DNA of 64,000 nucleotides from Euryodendron excelsum (lineage: Eukaryota > Streptophyta > Magnoliopsida > Ericales > Pentaphylacaceae), in assembly GCA_033060915.1 (NCBI GenBank), contig CM065384.1, forward strand, positions 35,047,501-35,111,500, in the 5' to 3' direction. Below, piece after piece: positions 35,840-46,874 of the stretch. The notes beneath the pieces are model-generated. The model saw only the letters and a program-made list of their open reading frames with translations. It did not search any database and was not told where the DNA came from. The position numbers and the translations under genes were made by a program. The first letter of the stretch is position 1; each line of letters starts with the position of its first letter.

Positions 35840-36505
35840 AATTAGGAAATACGGACACTCTGTTGGAAGAGTCGTACCCCTGTCCGACACTTGTTGGATA
35901 TCGACACGCGTGGGATACTTGTCGGACACGGGTCGGACACTCCATTCTACGTGTTCAATTATTTATTATTTATTTTTACATTGGACACTCCACAAACACG
36001 GCTTGGACACGTGTGTCTTGTTTTGGACACTTTAGGGACATGCGGGGCCTCAACTATAAATTTTGAAACTAATTGTTGGTTGAAAAAAGAAGAAAAACAA
36101 ACAAGAAGAAGAAGAAAAACAAGTATGCTATGATGATGGATAGTTGATTAAATGTAATGACGTTTTAATATTTTTTGTAGTTTATAACTTTATAGTATTG
36201 TGTATTGATAGAACAACTTTTTTGTTGTTGATGTATTTGTTTACTTTATATTTTTTATGAAATGTAATTGACTAATTATGAATTTGTTGCCGATTAAGTA
36301 GTGAAATGTATTCTTTTTTTTTTTATGAAATGTATTCTTTTTTTTACTTCTTTTGTATCATATTTATATATATAACATATAAAGAATATAAAAATATAGT
36401 CTTTTGCCGTGTCATGTCTAGTATTTTTTAAAAATTACCGTGTCAACATATCCAACACGTATCGTGTCTGACACTCATGTCCGTGTTCGTGCTTCTTAGC
36501 TATTA
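35840..36505. mobile_element. MITE-like element with GGACACG inverted ends
   Basis: The left part (35850-35950) has repeated GTCGGACAC/GGACACG phrases and TTGTTGGATATCGACACG. The right part (36435-36505) reads, in complement, GCACGAACACGGACATGAGT and GTGTTGGATATGTTGACACG, an imperfect inverted match of about 60 bp. The interior is AT-rich and non-coding. A related piece lies in the F-box intron at 13390-13680. No target duplication was identified. Confidence 0.4.
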
Positions 36506-37087
36506 AAGGTGTAAAAGATTTGGATGCTTCTCTTTTGTAATGTTTTTTTTGGTACTCTGATGGTTGAGTTCTTTTCAACCACTTGGGTGTTTGAGTGGAT
36601 CGAATTTGTCTTGTAGATGCTTTGTAAAGTCTCATTTGACTTGTGGAGCCCTTCTCAGGAAGTGCTTATTTTTTCTTATCTCAATAAATTGTTTTTTTGT
36701 TGTTAAAAAAAAAACAAAAATGATGCAAAATTTGCAACGCTTTCATTTCTTTTACGAAGAAAAGTTTTGAAAATTCAAAAGATAATTTCAGCTGTCGCTT
36801 TGGCATCATTTTAATGACATTTTTTTTTTTCAAGAAAGTGCATATAAAAACACATCAAATGGCATTTTTTTTTAAAAAAAATTGCTGAACCATATGAATA
36901 TTTTACTCTTTGTGTCGCATTTCACTTAGGAAGAAAATGTTACCACCCAAAAATTCAAAACTCTAAATACTATTGAATCAAAGTGGATGTTGAATCCTAC
37001 ACGCCACTCCAGTGGCAATTAGGCTACAATACGGTGTCGATTTGGATGACTTTCTGAAGCCAATTGTAGACATTTTAGAATTGGTAT
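36506..37087. other. intergenic DNA ending in one half of a split tandem repeat
   Basis: No gene is seen. The last ~30 bases (ATTGTAGACATTTTAGAATTGG at 37065-37086) match the ~103-bp tandem unit found on the far side of the copia insertion at 46120-46500. Confidence 0.6.
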
Positions 37088-38942
37088 TGTTGGCCCAAAT
37101 GACAATCTAAGAGGGGGATAAATTTGGTTTTTTAAAAATTAATAGCAATTAAGATTAATTAAAATTAATCTAATCAATAGAACAATGATCAAGATATATA
37201 TATATATATATATAATGCAATACAATCAAAAGAGAAATGAAAACAGAGCAATAGAAGGCACACCAAGAATAACCGAGATTCAATCACAATTCGTGATCTA
37301 AGTCTTCACCCTAAGATACTCTTAAAATTTTCCTCCACTATGCAATCTTTAATTACAAAATGGGTGTTGATTTACCAAGTGCTCAGCTCACTTTTACGCA
37401 AGAACTTCTTCCTAAGTTTTTTCAGCTACCAAGTGGTTTTGTCCAAGATCCACTCCAACTTACAAGAGTTTTTCTTCTACAAGAAAACTCTCAAACTCTC
37501 ACTTACAGGTATATGAAGTTGTACAAACGAAATACAAACTTTCTATCAAGAGTGGATAGAAAAATAAAAACTCACTTAATGCCAAAATGAAGACAAAAGG
37601 AATGTTCAGATTTTCTTAGCTTGATCAATCAGTGATTCATGTTGTTCTTGTGTCTCTTGTGTATAAATACAGTTGAAAGCTTGTATATAAATTCATGTAT
37701 TGATTTCATCCATTGGAGGTAGTTGGGGCTCATTTAATGCAAGTCTAGTCCGTTATAACGTTAGAAAAACTAGCCGTTATTTTCTTGGTGTCAACACTTT
37801 GTTTCATGTGTCGACACATCTGGTCTGCATTTTTCAAATGTTGTACACTATCTCCATGTGTCAACACATCAACTCCATGTGCCTACAGTTGATCATTCTG
37901 TCTTCAAACTTTTGGCTTCTGTCTTCATGTGTCGACTCTTTATTTTCATGTGTTGACACATTGCCCAGAAATCTGGCTTCTGTTTTGATGTGTCGACTAT
38001 TCATTTTCATATGTCGACACATTGCCCAGAAATCTGGCTTCTGTCTTCATGTGTTGACTCTTCATTTTCATGTGTCAACACATTGCCCAAAAATCTTCAT
38101 TCATTCTTCCAATGATCAAGTTCAGCTTCAGCAATACTATAAGATTTTTAAGGAGTCTTTTTTTGGGGTATGATGATAGATCAAAATCTTCAATTCATCA
38201 TACTTGTTCTCTATTCAGTTTGGATTGAATCTATCATTTGATAATCATCTTTTTTTAGTTTTCAAACTGTCAAAACTTCATTCTATTAATGTCGAGCTCT
38301 TTTGCTTTATTACCGAGCTCTCTCTTTCATTGACGAGCTATCTCTTTCTGCTACTAATCACTTTTTTATTCATGTAGAGCTTCATATTTATGATGCTTTA
38401 TTGCCTAGCTCTTCTTTTTGCTGTACATCTTTGTTTATTCTTTAGGATCACTTCAATGAGTCTTTTATAAGTTTGATAAAATCTACTCTTGAACATCTTC
38501 ATTTTCTTTGAATACATATCATCTTCATTGACTATTCATATCGAGGATGAAATATTCATTTGGATTATTTGTAGAGATTTGCAATTAAAATGAATTTGCT
38601 TCTCAAACATTTTTAATCTCTTCAAGATCTAGTCATCTTCTATTGATCTTTGCACACTTGATGAAATCTTCTTTTGGACACCTTTAATCTCTTCGAATGC
38701 AAATCATTTGTTTGAATATGGAATAGGTGTCATTGTTTTGTTTGGTGCATTGCATGACTCTTGGCGCATTTGTTTGAACTTAGCTTGTTGTGCATCCACT
38801 TTGACATGTATTAGACTTTAAGTCAGACTCTAAATTTAGATTATAATTTTTATTAATTTGCACACTAAGTAAATGTATTAGTAAAATAACACAAGGTTTA
38901 GTTATCATCAAAATCATTATAGAGATCAACTTTGAGTCAATA
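37088..38942 (-). repeat. 3' LTR of SIRE-like element (1855 bp)
   Basis: The plus strand starts TGTTGGCCCAAAT and ends GAGTCAATA; the terminal CA has changed to TA. It matches the LTR at 589-2266. The TATA box is TTATATACAA (complement of 37681-37690). About nine palindromic or half-palindromic ATGTGTCGACACAT units lie at 37788-38090, upstream of it in the transcription direction. Confidence 0.85.
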
Positions 38943-38966
38943 ATCTCCCCATTTTTCATGATGACA
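38943..38966 (-). other. polypurine tract
   Basis: The minus strand reads TGTCATCATGAAAAATGGGG then AGAT immediately before the 3' LTR. This primes plus-strand DNA synthesis in LTR elements, and the wording is typical of SIRE-type copia elements. Confidence 0.85.
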
Positions 38967-39743
38967 AAACCTTTGCAAATTAAATTGATATATGATTAAA
39001 TGAAATTGACAATATCAGATTTCATACTAGTAGAGAACTCCCCCTTTATTTTATAATTAGGCAACTGATGCTTAAGAGACAAAAGACTTTTCAAAAACAA
39101 TTCTTAAAAGGTTTTTATCAGTCAATTTCAAAACAAATTGAGGGAAATAATTGAGAGAAATAATTCATCTTAAGCAACTGATGTTTAAGAGACAAAAAAA
39201 AATTTTCAAAAACAACTCTCAAGGAGTTTTTATCAGTCAATTTCAAAACAAATTGAGAGAAATAATTCATGTTACTCCCCCTGAGAACACGCTCTATATT
39301 TATCAATTATCACTCATTTCATTTCCACTCAGTGCCATATGCAACCAGGTAATCAATATCAATTCATTAACCATTCATTGTTTATTTTACTTTAATTTTT
39401 CTCCAATTCGTTTCCAATTCTTCTCTCTTTTTTTTTTTTTTTAATTCATCAAAAAAATAGAAAGAAAATGGAAATCACAAACAGGTACAATAGCAAAAAA
39501 TATTATAACAAAATAAATTGTATAATTAGGAAAGCAAACAGTCAACCAAGTAATCAAGGCATCAAATTTGCAACAAAGCAAGACTATATCTCATTCATTC
39601 AAAAAGTATTACAAAATGTTTGACAAGTGATATCTACAAAATATGTAACAGTGCCATGTCAATGCAAAAAGATGGGGCAAGATGGAATGTGTGATGGAAA
39701 GAAGGAAAAGAGATAGGGATAGATAGGATAAGGAAAGGAGAGT
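38967..39743 (-). other. 3' untranslated region with a ~112-bp tandem duplication
   Basis: Between the env-like gene and the polypurine tract. About 39061-39172 and 39173-39270 repeat the same text (TTTTTATCAGTCAATTTCAA in both). No gene is seen. Confidence 0.7.
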
Positions 39744-41039
39744 CTAGTGAGTGTCAGATTCGATGGCCAAAGAGTCTTCCTTTTCTCTGGCTTCTTCTGC
39801 TTCCTGTTCTTCCTCCTCATTATCTTCATCAACTTCTTCTTCTTCCTCTACGATTTTGCCTTTACCCTTTCTCAACATTTGTACTTCATTTTTGAGTTCT
39901 CTCATCTTTCTTTCGATAACCATCATCCTTATAGTTGTAATATATGCCTTTTTATTCAATTTGTCCAAAGATTCCATGACTTGAGTTATAAAACTACTCA
40001 AATTCCCTGTACTTTATTCTAATTTAGAACTCAAATTTCGTTTTGTGCTTCTCTGCCTAGAGCTGCTCCCGGATGGAGCCTTTCTCTTTAAAGTACTTTC
40101 TCTTCCATTTTTTTTGGAGTCCACTTGTTATTCTGTAGAATATACCCCATTCGCTTGAGTGTCTTTTCATTATATTCATTACTAATGGCCTTAGGGGTTC
40201 TTTTCTTTTCATTTTTCAAATCAATTTCAAAATGCTTAAAAACTTTTGTTAAGAAAATTCCATAAGGCAAGTTGATTCTAGATATGGTAGCCTTGTATAT
40301 ATGATCTAGAATAAACAGAGGCAAGTCAATCCTTGAATCAGTCAGGTATGCCCATAAGAAAAACAACTCCTTCTCCGAAACATATTCATACTTTCCAGTT
40401 TTAGGAGTAAAAATGGTATAGGTAAAGTGATGACTAGCTTCAATTCAAGAGGTAAATCAGTAGCAAGAGGTTGTATACTTTCATGTACATCCCTTCTATA
40501 GAGAGTTTTTAGTTGATCTTTTTTAAGATATTATTTCTATAAACTTCTCCACCAAGTCTGATTCCAAGAATATGTTTGATCACTTCTCTATCTAAAGTGA
40601 ATGTAACACCCTTAACATAACTCTTAATGGACACCTCTCTACGATCCCTTTCGGCATTAGCATAGAAATGAGTAACCAGGTCAGGATATACATCATCCCT
40701 GAGTGTTGTCATAGATTTTCAACCTAGGTTCCCCAATTTGGTACCAAATTCAAATTTGTGATGATCAAATAATTTGTAATCTACCCACCTTCCATTAAAT
40801 ACTTTTCTAAGTGAAAAATTGGAATTGTACCTTTTTTGGGCATTATCCTTACTGAAATAAATTTCATTACATTCTAGGGCTGTTGAGGATGTCATTTCTC
40901 CATTCTTACTCCTCTTTCTTTTCCCTTTATCCTTTCTAGACTCCCCCTTTGATTTCTTCTTCTGTCCTTGCGAAATAGGAGTTGTAGCTATAACTAGGGC
41001 TTTTGAGGTCTTTTTCGGTTTAGAAGTTTTGGGAGCCAT
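39744..41039 (-). pseudogene. env-like third ORF of SIRE-type element
   Basis: Plant SIRE elements carry an extra gene of unknown function after pol, called env-like by position. The chosen start is the ATG at 41039 (MAPKTSKPKKTSK), 200 nt downstream of a TATA box. A basic Lys-rich N-terminus is followed by a segment matching the 'putative plant transposon protein' family (VTHFYANAERDRREVSIKSY, TLDREVIKHILGIRL). A middle part follows (40366-40088; LINLP-type IDLPLFILDHI, GIFLTKVFKHFEID). The C-terminus (40001-39744) has a helical, charged region with an acidic tail rich in Glu. No membrane span or signal peptide is obvious. A TGA at about 40718 and frameshifts after 40509 and after 40088 break it. 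Confidence 0.7.
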
Positions 41040-41157
41040 TGAGGGATCAAGAATGATTGAGAAAGATTGGGAAGAGATCAATCAGGGTTTACAAAGGGAA
41101 TGGAGCGAGGATTGGTGATAGTTCGAAGGTGACGGTTGAGTTTGGTTCGAACAGGGG

Positions 41158-41376
41158 AGCGAGAGAGAAAAAGAGAGAGTGAGAGAGAGAGAGAGGGAAA
41201 TTTCAAATGCTTGTAAAGTGGGCTTCGTTAAAGTATATAGGCCCGATTTATGCGTCGACACATGAACTTGATGTTTCGACACATGAACTCGATGTATCGA
41301 TACATGCATGTCAACAAAATAATTTAAGTCCGCTGTTGTGATGTGTCGACACATAGAAATGGTGCGTCGACACATG
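41158..41376 (-). promoter_or_regulatory. LTR-like internal promoter of the env-like gene
   Basis: Five copies of the LTR palindrome family lie at 41251-41264, 41271-41284, 41292-41305, 41341-41354 (perfect ATGTGTCGACACAT) and 41362-41375. Immediately downstream in the minus direction is CTATATAC at 41233-41241, a TATA-like box. A CT-rich leader (complement of the GAGAGA run at 41158-41194) and the env-like ATG at 41039 follow. The order matches that of the LTR promoter. That it works as a promoter is inferred. Confidence 0.55.
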
Positions 41377-41556
41377 CAACCAGACTGGGGCATGTGAAGT
41401 ATAAGGAATTCAGGAGATGTCTTTTCAATTTGGGAGAGGAAATTTGCTTTAATATGATCATGCAATGAATTATGAGTTTAAGAAATGCAATTTACATAAA
41501 TGACAATCACATTTAAAACATACATAATATAAATTTCACTCAAATTTTAACATGTA

Positions 41557-42680
41557 TTAAGACAAAGGATCACTCATCCCTAATTCTCTTCTTATCATGC
41601 AAAAACGATCTTCACTCAATGGTTTACTAAAAATATCAGCTAATTGCATATTTATGCATACAAAGTTAAGTTCAATATCACATTTTGCACATGATCTCGT
41701 ATAAAAGTGATATATAATTTTAATGTGCTTTGTGCGAGAGTGTTGAATAAGATTTTTAATCAAGTTTATAGCACTCATATTATCACACTTAATAGGAATA
41801 TGATCAAATAAGATTCCATAGTCTTCTAACTGTTGTTTAATCTATAACACTTAAGCACAACAACTACCAGTTGCTACATATTCAACCTCAACTGTAGAGA
41901 AAGCAACTAAATTTTGTTTCTCGCTATACCAAGACACAATCATGTTGCCTAGGAGTTGGCAAGAGCCACTTGTGCTCTTCCTATCAACTCTATTCCCCGC
42001 ATAATCAGCGCTAGTATAAGCATTCAAATTAAAACAAATACCCTTTGGATACTATAATCTAAGGTTAGGTGTATGCTTAAAATAACGAAATATTCTTGTC
42101 ACAGCAATCGCATGAGATTATTTAGGAATTGATTGAAACCGAGCACATAAGCAAACACTAAACATTATATCTAGTCTAGTAGCAGTTAGATATAATGAGG
42201 AGCCTATCATGCTTCTATAAAGTTTAGTATCTACTAATTTACCTTTCTCATCGCTATCCAATTTTGTTATAGTACTCATTGAAGTATTTATAGGCTTTGC
42301 ATCTTCCATGCCAAAATTTTTGATCAAGTCCTTGATGTATTTGGCCTAGTTGATGAAGATGCTTTCCTTGGACTGCTTGATTTGAAGTCTGAAGAAGTAG
42401 TTGAGTTTGCCCATCATACTCATCTCGTTATTTTTTATTTTAATAAAAAGAGTGGTATCTATTTTTCTTATTGAGAAACCTTTTTCAATTAAAAACTTAC
42501 TTAATTTTTCATACCAAGGTTTTGGGGCTTGCTTCAAACCATATAAAGTTTTTGTTAGTTTGAAAACATGGTTTGGGAATTTCGGATCTTCAAAACCAAG
42601 GGGTTGTTCAATAAAAACTTCTTCGGTGATAAAAAACCATTTAGAAAAGCACTTTAAACATCTATTTGATATAGTTTAAA
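41557..42680 (-). pseudogene. copia reverse transcriptase (core deleted) and RNase H
   Basis: The RT segment 42537-42346 reads LKQAP-type MKQAPKPWYEKLSKFL, then DTTLFIKIKNN joined directly to EMSMMGKLNYFF. The block that normally carries YVDDIIFG is missing in frame. Following segments (42327-42118) have DAKPINTSM and YRSMIGSSLYLTATRLDIMF. RNase H (to 41557) keeps SADYAGNRVDRKSTSG, SWYSEKQNLVAFSTVEVEY and ADIFSKPL, with stops between blocks. The missing catalytic core means no RT activity. Confidence 0.85.
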
Positions 42681-43037
42681 ATCTTTAAAATAAGCAAATG
42701 CGAGTAACAATCTAATGGCTTCTAATATAGCTACCGAAGCATATGTTTCATCAAAATCAATGCCTTCTTCTCGGCTATAACCTTAAGCAACAAGTCTTGC
42801 CTTGTTCCTCATAACAACTCCAGACTCATCTATTTTATTTCTAAAGACCCATTTGGTTCCAATGACTGGATGATCATTAGGTCTAGGAACAATGTGTCAT
42901 ACCTCATTCCTTTCAAATTGGTTCAATTCTTCTTACATTGCATTAATCCAAAACTCATCATTTTCAGTATCATCAAAACATTTAGGCTCTATTTATGATA
43001 AAAATGCAAGATGATTACATATATTTCTGATAGAAAA

Positions 43038-44159
43038 TCAAGTTCTTACTCCTTGTGAAGGATCACCTAGGATTTGTTTCGTAGGATGGTTATGCACAAA
43101 CTTCCATTCCTTAAGTAGACCTTTATTGATTTCTTGTTGGCTTGTAGGAGCTTCTTGTGCTTCTCTCACTTTTAGAGGTTCTTCATTTGAGCTTGGTTGG
43201 AAGTCCAGCTTTTCCATATCTAGCTCTACCTCATTTACATCATCACTTACAATATTCTTTGAAGAAGAGTTATATTTATCAAAAGTGACATGGACTGATT
43301 CTTCAACCACTAGAGTCCTCTTATTAAAGACTCTATAAGCCTTGCTATGTGTTGAATATCCAAGAAATACACCCTCATCAGATTTTGCATCAAACTTACT
43401 GAGGTTATCTTTATTGTTATTCAATACAAAACATTTGCATCCAAATGCTCTAAAGTATGAGACATTTGATTTTTTATCTTTCCAAAGCTCATAAGGGGTT
43501 TTGTTCAAAAATTTTCTAAATAAAATTCGATTCAAAACGTAACAAGCTGTGTTGACAGCTTCAACCCAAAAATATTTTGGTAAGCCATTTTCACAAAGCA
43601 TGGTTCTACTCATTTCTTCTAAAAACTCTATTTTTTCTCTCAACAACTCCATTTTGTTGAGGTGATCTAGGGGCTGAAAAGTTGTAATCAAAACCATTGT
43701 CATCGTAAAATATTTCAAAAGGTTTGCAATCGAATTCCCCTCCATGATCAATCTTAATAGAAGTGATTGAAATTTTTTTTCATTTTGAACCTTTGTATGA
43801 AATTTTGTGAAGAAAACAATTGTCTCATCCTTGTGAGTTAGAAAGAATATACATGTAAATCTAGAATAGTCATCAACAATAACAAGTGCATATTGTTTCC
43901 CGCTAAGACTTGAAGTGCTAGTTGGTTCAAATAAGTCCATATGCAATAGTTGTAGTGGCCTAGAGTTAGTGAGCATATTTATAGATTTGAAAAAGATTCG
44001 AGTTTGCGTACCTAATTGACAAGCATCACAAACTCTATCTTTGTCAAATTTTATCTTTGGAAGTTCTTTGACCAAATCATTTTTAGAAACCTTTGAAAGT
44101 ATGCTCATACTAATGTGACCAAATCTTCTATGCCACAACCACCTTTTATCACCATTCAT
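43038..44159 (-). pseudogene. copia GAG-pre-integrase and integrase with internal frame swap
   Basis: The long frame carries WHRRFGHI and CDACQLGT (the zinc motif preceding integrase), HMDLFEPT and VIVDDYSRFT, then resumes with SRTMLCENGLPKYFWVEAV, PYELW and FRAFGCKCF. Between about 43770 and 43615 the family sequence (IDHGGEF, YDDNGF and NGVVERKN, with the second catalytic Asp and the Glu) is in another frame, although the main frame stays open there. Two offsetting indels therefore replaced about 50 residues of the core. Confidence 0.85.
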
Positions 44160-44266
44160 AGCGGCAATGCATTCAACTTTACAAGAAGATAAATCATTAA
44201 GATCAAAAATATATATATTGCCTTGTCTATGCCCAGTGAAAATAGTCTTGTTACCATTAATGTCAA

Positions 44267-44545
44267 TTACATCACATTTAGATGATTCAAATACAACCTT
44301 GAATTTTTTGTCACAAAGTTGACTATGCTCAAAAGATTGTGTTTGAGTCCTTTAACAAGCAATACATTTTCAATAGAAGTAGAAGAATTCTTATCAACAC
44401 CACCTATATCAATGATCTTCCCTTTGCTATTGTCACCAAATGTGACAAGACCTCCATCTTTTGATAAGAGGAATGTGAATTGTGCTTCATCTCCCGTCAT
44501 ATGCCTTAAGCATACACTATCCAAGTACTAATGGTCTTTCTTGGA
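44267..44545 (-). pseudogene. copia protease with altered active site
   Basis: The segment reads MDSVCLRHMTGDEAQF, where the family has DSGCSRHMTG. The catalytic Asp is present but the Gly of the DSG triad is Val. FGDNSKGKIIDIG and NVLLVKGLKHNLLSI follow, both typical of SIRE-type elements. Stops separate it from gag. Confidence 0.75.
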
Positions 44546-44673
44546 TTTTGCTTGAAGGCATATCTACAAAAAGGAATTCATTGGACCTTAGGTACCCAAA
44601 CTATCTTGGGTCCTTGGGGGTTAGTCTCCAATGGTCTTCTAAGGATCCATGCATTTCTAGGAACAATAGACTT

Positions 44674-45168
44674 TTATAAAGCATAGCATCTACTAGCAAT
44701 ATATCCTAGTTTATGACAATACAAACATGAGATTTGTGGTTTTCTAGCTGAAGCACTAAATCTACCTTTCGGAAATCTTTTTCTTTTAAAAGGATCAAAG
44801 CCAAGACTAGCTTTGTCTAGTGAGCATTTTTGTTTTCCCAAGAGTGCATCCAATTTTTCTTTTCCATTGACACATCTAAAAAGAGTTGTTTTCAAACTTT
44901 TAACCTTATCAAGCAAAATTTGGTTTTCTTTTGAAGAATCTTTTGAAAAAGAGTTTTTCTTAATTTTATCATTCAAAGTAAAAACTTTATTTTTCAAAAC
45001 TTCATTTTCTTTATGTAAATTCTCATTTTCCTTAGTAAGAGTGGAGACCACTTTTTAAGAAGTCCATTTTTTATTCCCATTTTTCTGAATTCACAAAGTA
45101 GATCATCAAATGCATCTTGTAATTCATTGAAAATAAATTGGGACGAGTCTAATACCTCATTGTCTAGG
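44674..45168 (-). pseudogene. copia gag C-terminus with zinc knuckle
   Basis: It contains NELQDAFDDLLCEFRKMG, a coiled-coil-like Lys/Glu/Asn-rich segment (45051-44860) and a zinc knuckle CLYCHKLGYIASRC in which the His is replaced by Tyr. The gag N-terminus is absent because the 5' deletion joins this region directly to mid-LTR sequence near 45168. Confidence 0.8.
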
Positions 45169-46119
45169 ACCTCAGCTCATTGGCTTCTGTTTTCATGTGT
45201 CGACTCTTCATTTTCATGTATTGACACATTGCCCAAAAATCTGGCTGCTATCTTCATGTGTTGACTTTTCATTTTCATGTGTCGACATATTGCTCAAAAA
45301 TCTTCATTCATTCTTCTAATGATCAAGTTCAGCTTTAGCAATACTATAAGATCTTCAAGGTGTCTTCTCTTTGAGGTATGATAATAGATCAAAATCTTCA
45401 ATTCATCAAAGTTGTTCTCTATTCAATTTGGATTGAATCCATCATTTGATAATAATTTTTTCTTGGTTTTCAAACTGTCAGAACTTCATTCCATTAATGC
45501 TGAGCTCTTTTTGTTTATTGCCAAGCTATCTCTTTCTACTGCTAATAACTTTTTCATTTATGTAGAGCTTCATATTCATGATGCTTCATTGCCGAGCTTT
45601 TCTTTTTGCTGTACATCATTGTTTCTTCTTTAGGATCACTTCAATAAGTCTTTTATAAGTTTGATGAAATCTACTCTTGAACATATTCATTTTCTTTGAA
45701 TACATATCATCTTTATTGACTCTTCATATCCAATATGAAATCTTCATTTGGATTATTTGTACAGATTTTGTAATTAAAATAAAGTTGTTTCTCAAACATC
45801 TTCAATCTCTTCAAGATCAAGTCATCTTCTATAAATCTTTGCGCCCTTGATAAAGTCTTCTTTTGAACACCTTCAATCTCTTCGAATGCAAATCATTTGT
45901 TTGAAGAGGGAATATGTGTCATTGTTCTCTTTGGTGCATTACATGACTCTTGGTGCATTTGTTTGAACTTAGCTTGTTGTAAATCCACTTTGAAATGTAT
46001 TAGACTTTAAGTCTAGATTATAATCTTTATTAATCTGCACACTAAGTAAATGTATTAGTAAAATAACACAATATTTAATTATTATCAAAGTCATCATAGG
46101 GATCAACCTTGAGTCAACA
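45169..46119 (-). repeat. truncated 5' LTR (distal 951 bp)
   Basis: It matches 37971-38942, from TGGCTTCTGTTTTCATGTGTC to GAGTCAACA. It retains the U3 side with palindromes but lacks the TATA side, R, U5 and the primer site. Confidence 0.85.
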
Positions 46120-46500
46120 ATATTAAATAATTTTAAAAACAAATAAGAACTGTTTACTTTCATGGGTTAGATCCTTACAGAGTTCATATTTAGAAGCCGA
46201 ATATAGATATTTTAAAATTGCTGTTAAATAGTTTTAATAACAAAAAAGAGAGACTATACTTTAATGGGTTAGAGCCTTACAGAGGCCACATTTAGGAGCC
46301 TAATGTAGACATTTTAGAATTTGTGTTAAATAATTTTAATAACAAAAAAAGAAGTTCACAGTTTCATTGGTTAGAGCCTTACAAAGGCCACATTTAGAAG
46401 CGCAATGTAGACATTTTAGAATTGGTGTTAAATAATTTTAATAACAAAAAAAGAATTGTACACTTTGATGGGTTAGAGCTTTACAGAGGCCACATTTTGG
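46120..46500. repeat. ~103-bp tandem repeat, 3-4 units
   Basis: The unit contains GGGTTAGAGCCTTACAGAGG, CCACATTTAGGAGCC, AATGTAGACATTTTAGAATT and TTAAATAATTTTAATAAC. Starts fall near 46163, 46266, 46370 and 46470. The left-most unit is split by the SIRE-like insertion; its other half ends at 37087. Confidence 0.8.
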
Positions 46501-46556
46501 TTATAAACGTTTACTTCCTTCCTGGTGTTTTACTTGGGGATCAATGCTAAATGGAG

Positions 46557-46589
<33 letters not shown>
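46557..46589 (+). repeat. 33-base poly-C run
   Basis: An uninterrupted run of C between ATGGAG and TCTTTC. Very long C homopolymers are rare in plant DNA. It could form an i-motif (G-quadruplex on the other strand) or be a sequencing or assembly artefact. Confidence 0.9.
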
Positions 46590-46594
<5 letters not shown>

Positions 46595-46874
46595 CTTTTC
46601 CAAAGGAAATTTGGGCACTGGTCCCTTCAAAGTTCTGACCCAGTTTTGCTTTCTTTTTGTTGGGACTCAAAGGGTTAGAGCCCAAATGGGTAATACACAT
46701 TAAAAAAAGAAAAAAGAAAACTTTGGTAAATGCAATAGGTCGGCCGAGATGTCATGAATGATATATACAGGAAAGAGTATTCAGTGATGAATGCTTTTTT
46801 GTCAATTTACAATTTATATGTATATATATAAGAGGAAAGAGCTAATTGATAAATATGTATGCAAATATATATAT
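46590..46874. other. spacer between poly-C run and gypsy LTR
   Basis: No gene is seen. It includes an A-rich stretch and TATATA-rich sequence at the gypsy insertion site. Confidence 0.6.

Larger units (their letters stand above)
37088..46119 (-). mobile_element. SIRE/Maximus-like copia element with env-like gene, 9.0 kb
   Basis: In element order: truncated 5' LTR (46119-45169), gag C-terminus, protease, integrase, a gutted reverse transcriptase, RNase H, internal promoter-like block, env-like gene, polypurine tract and 3' LTR (38942-37088). The polypurine region TGTCATCATGAAAAATGGGG beside the LTR is characteristic of SIRE-type elements. The 5' deletion removes the proximal LTR half, primer site and gag N-terminus. 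The flanks rejoin a tandem repeat, so the outer boundaries are secure. Confidence 0.9.

Noticed and set aside
39747..40022. Plus-strand frames opposite the acidic tail of the env-like gene
   Set aside because: Ser/Phe-rich shadows of the Glu-rich minus-strand sequence.
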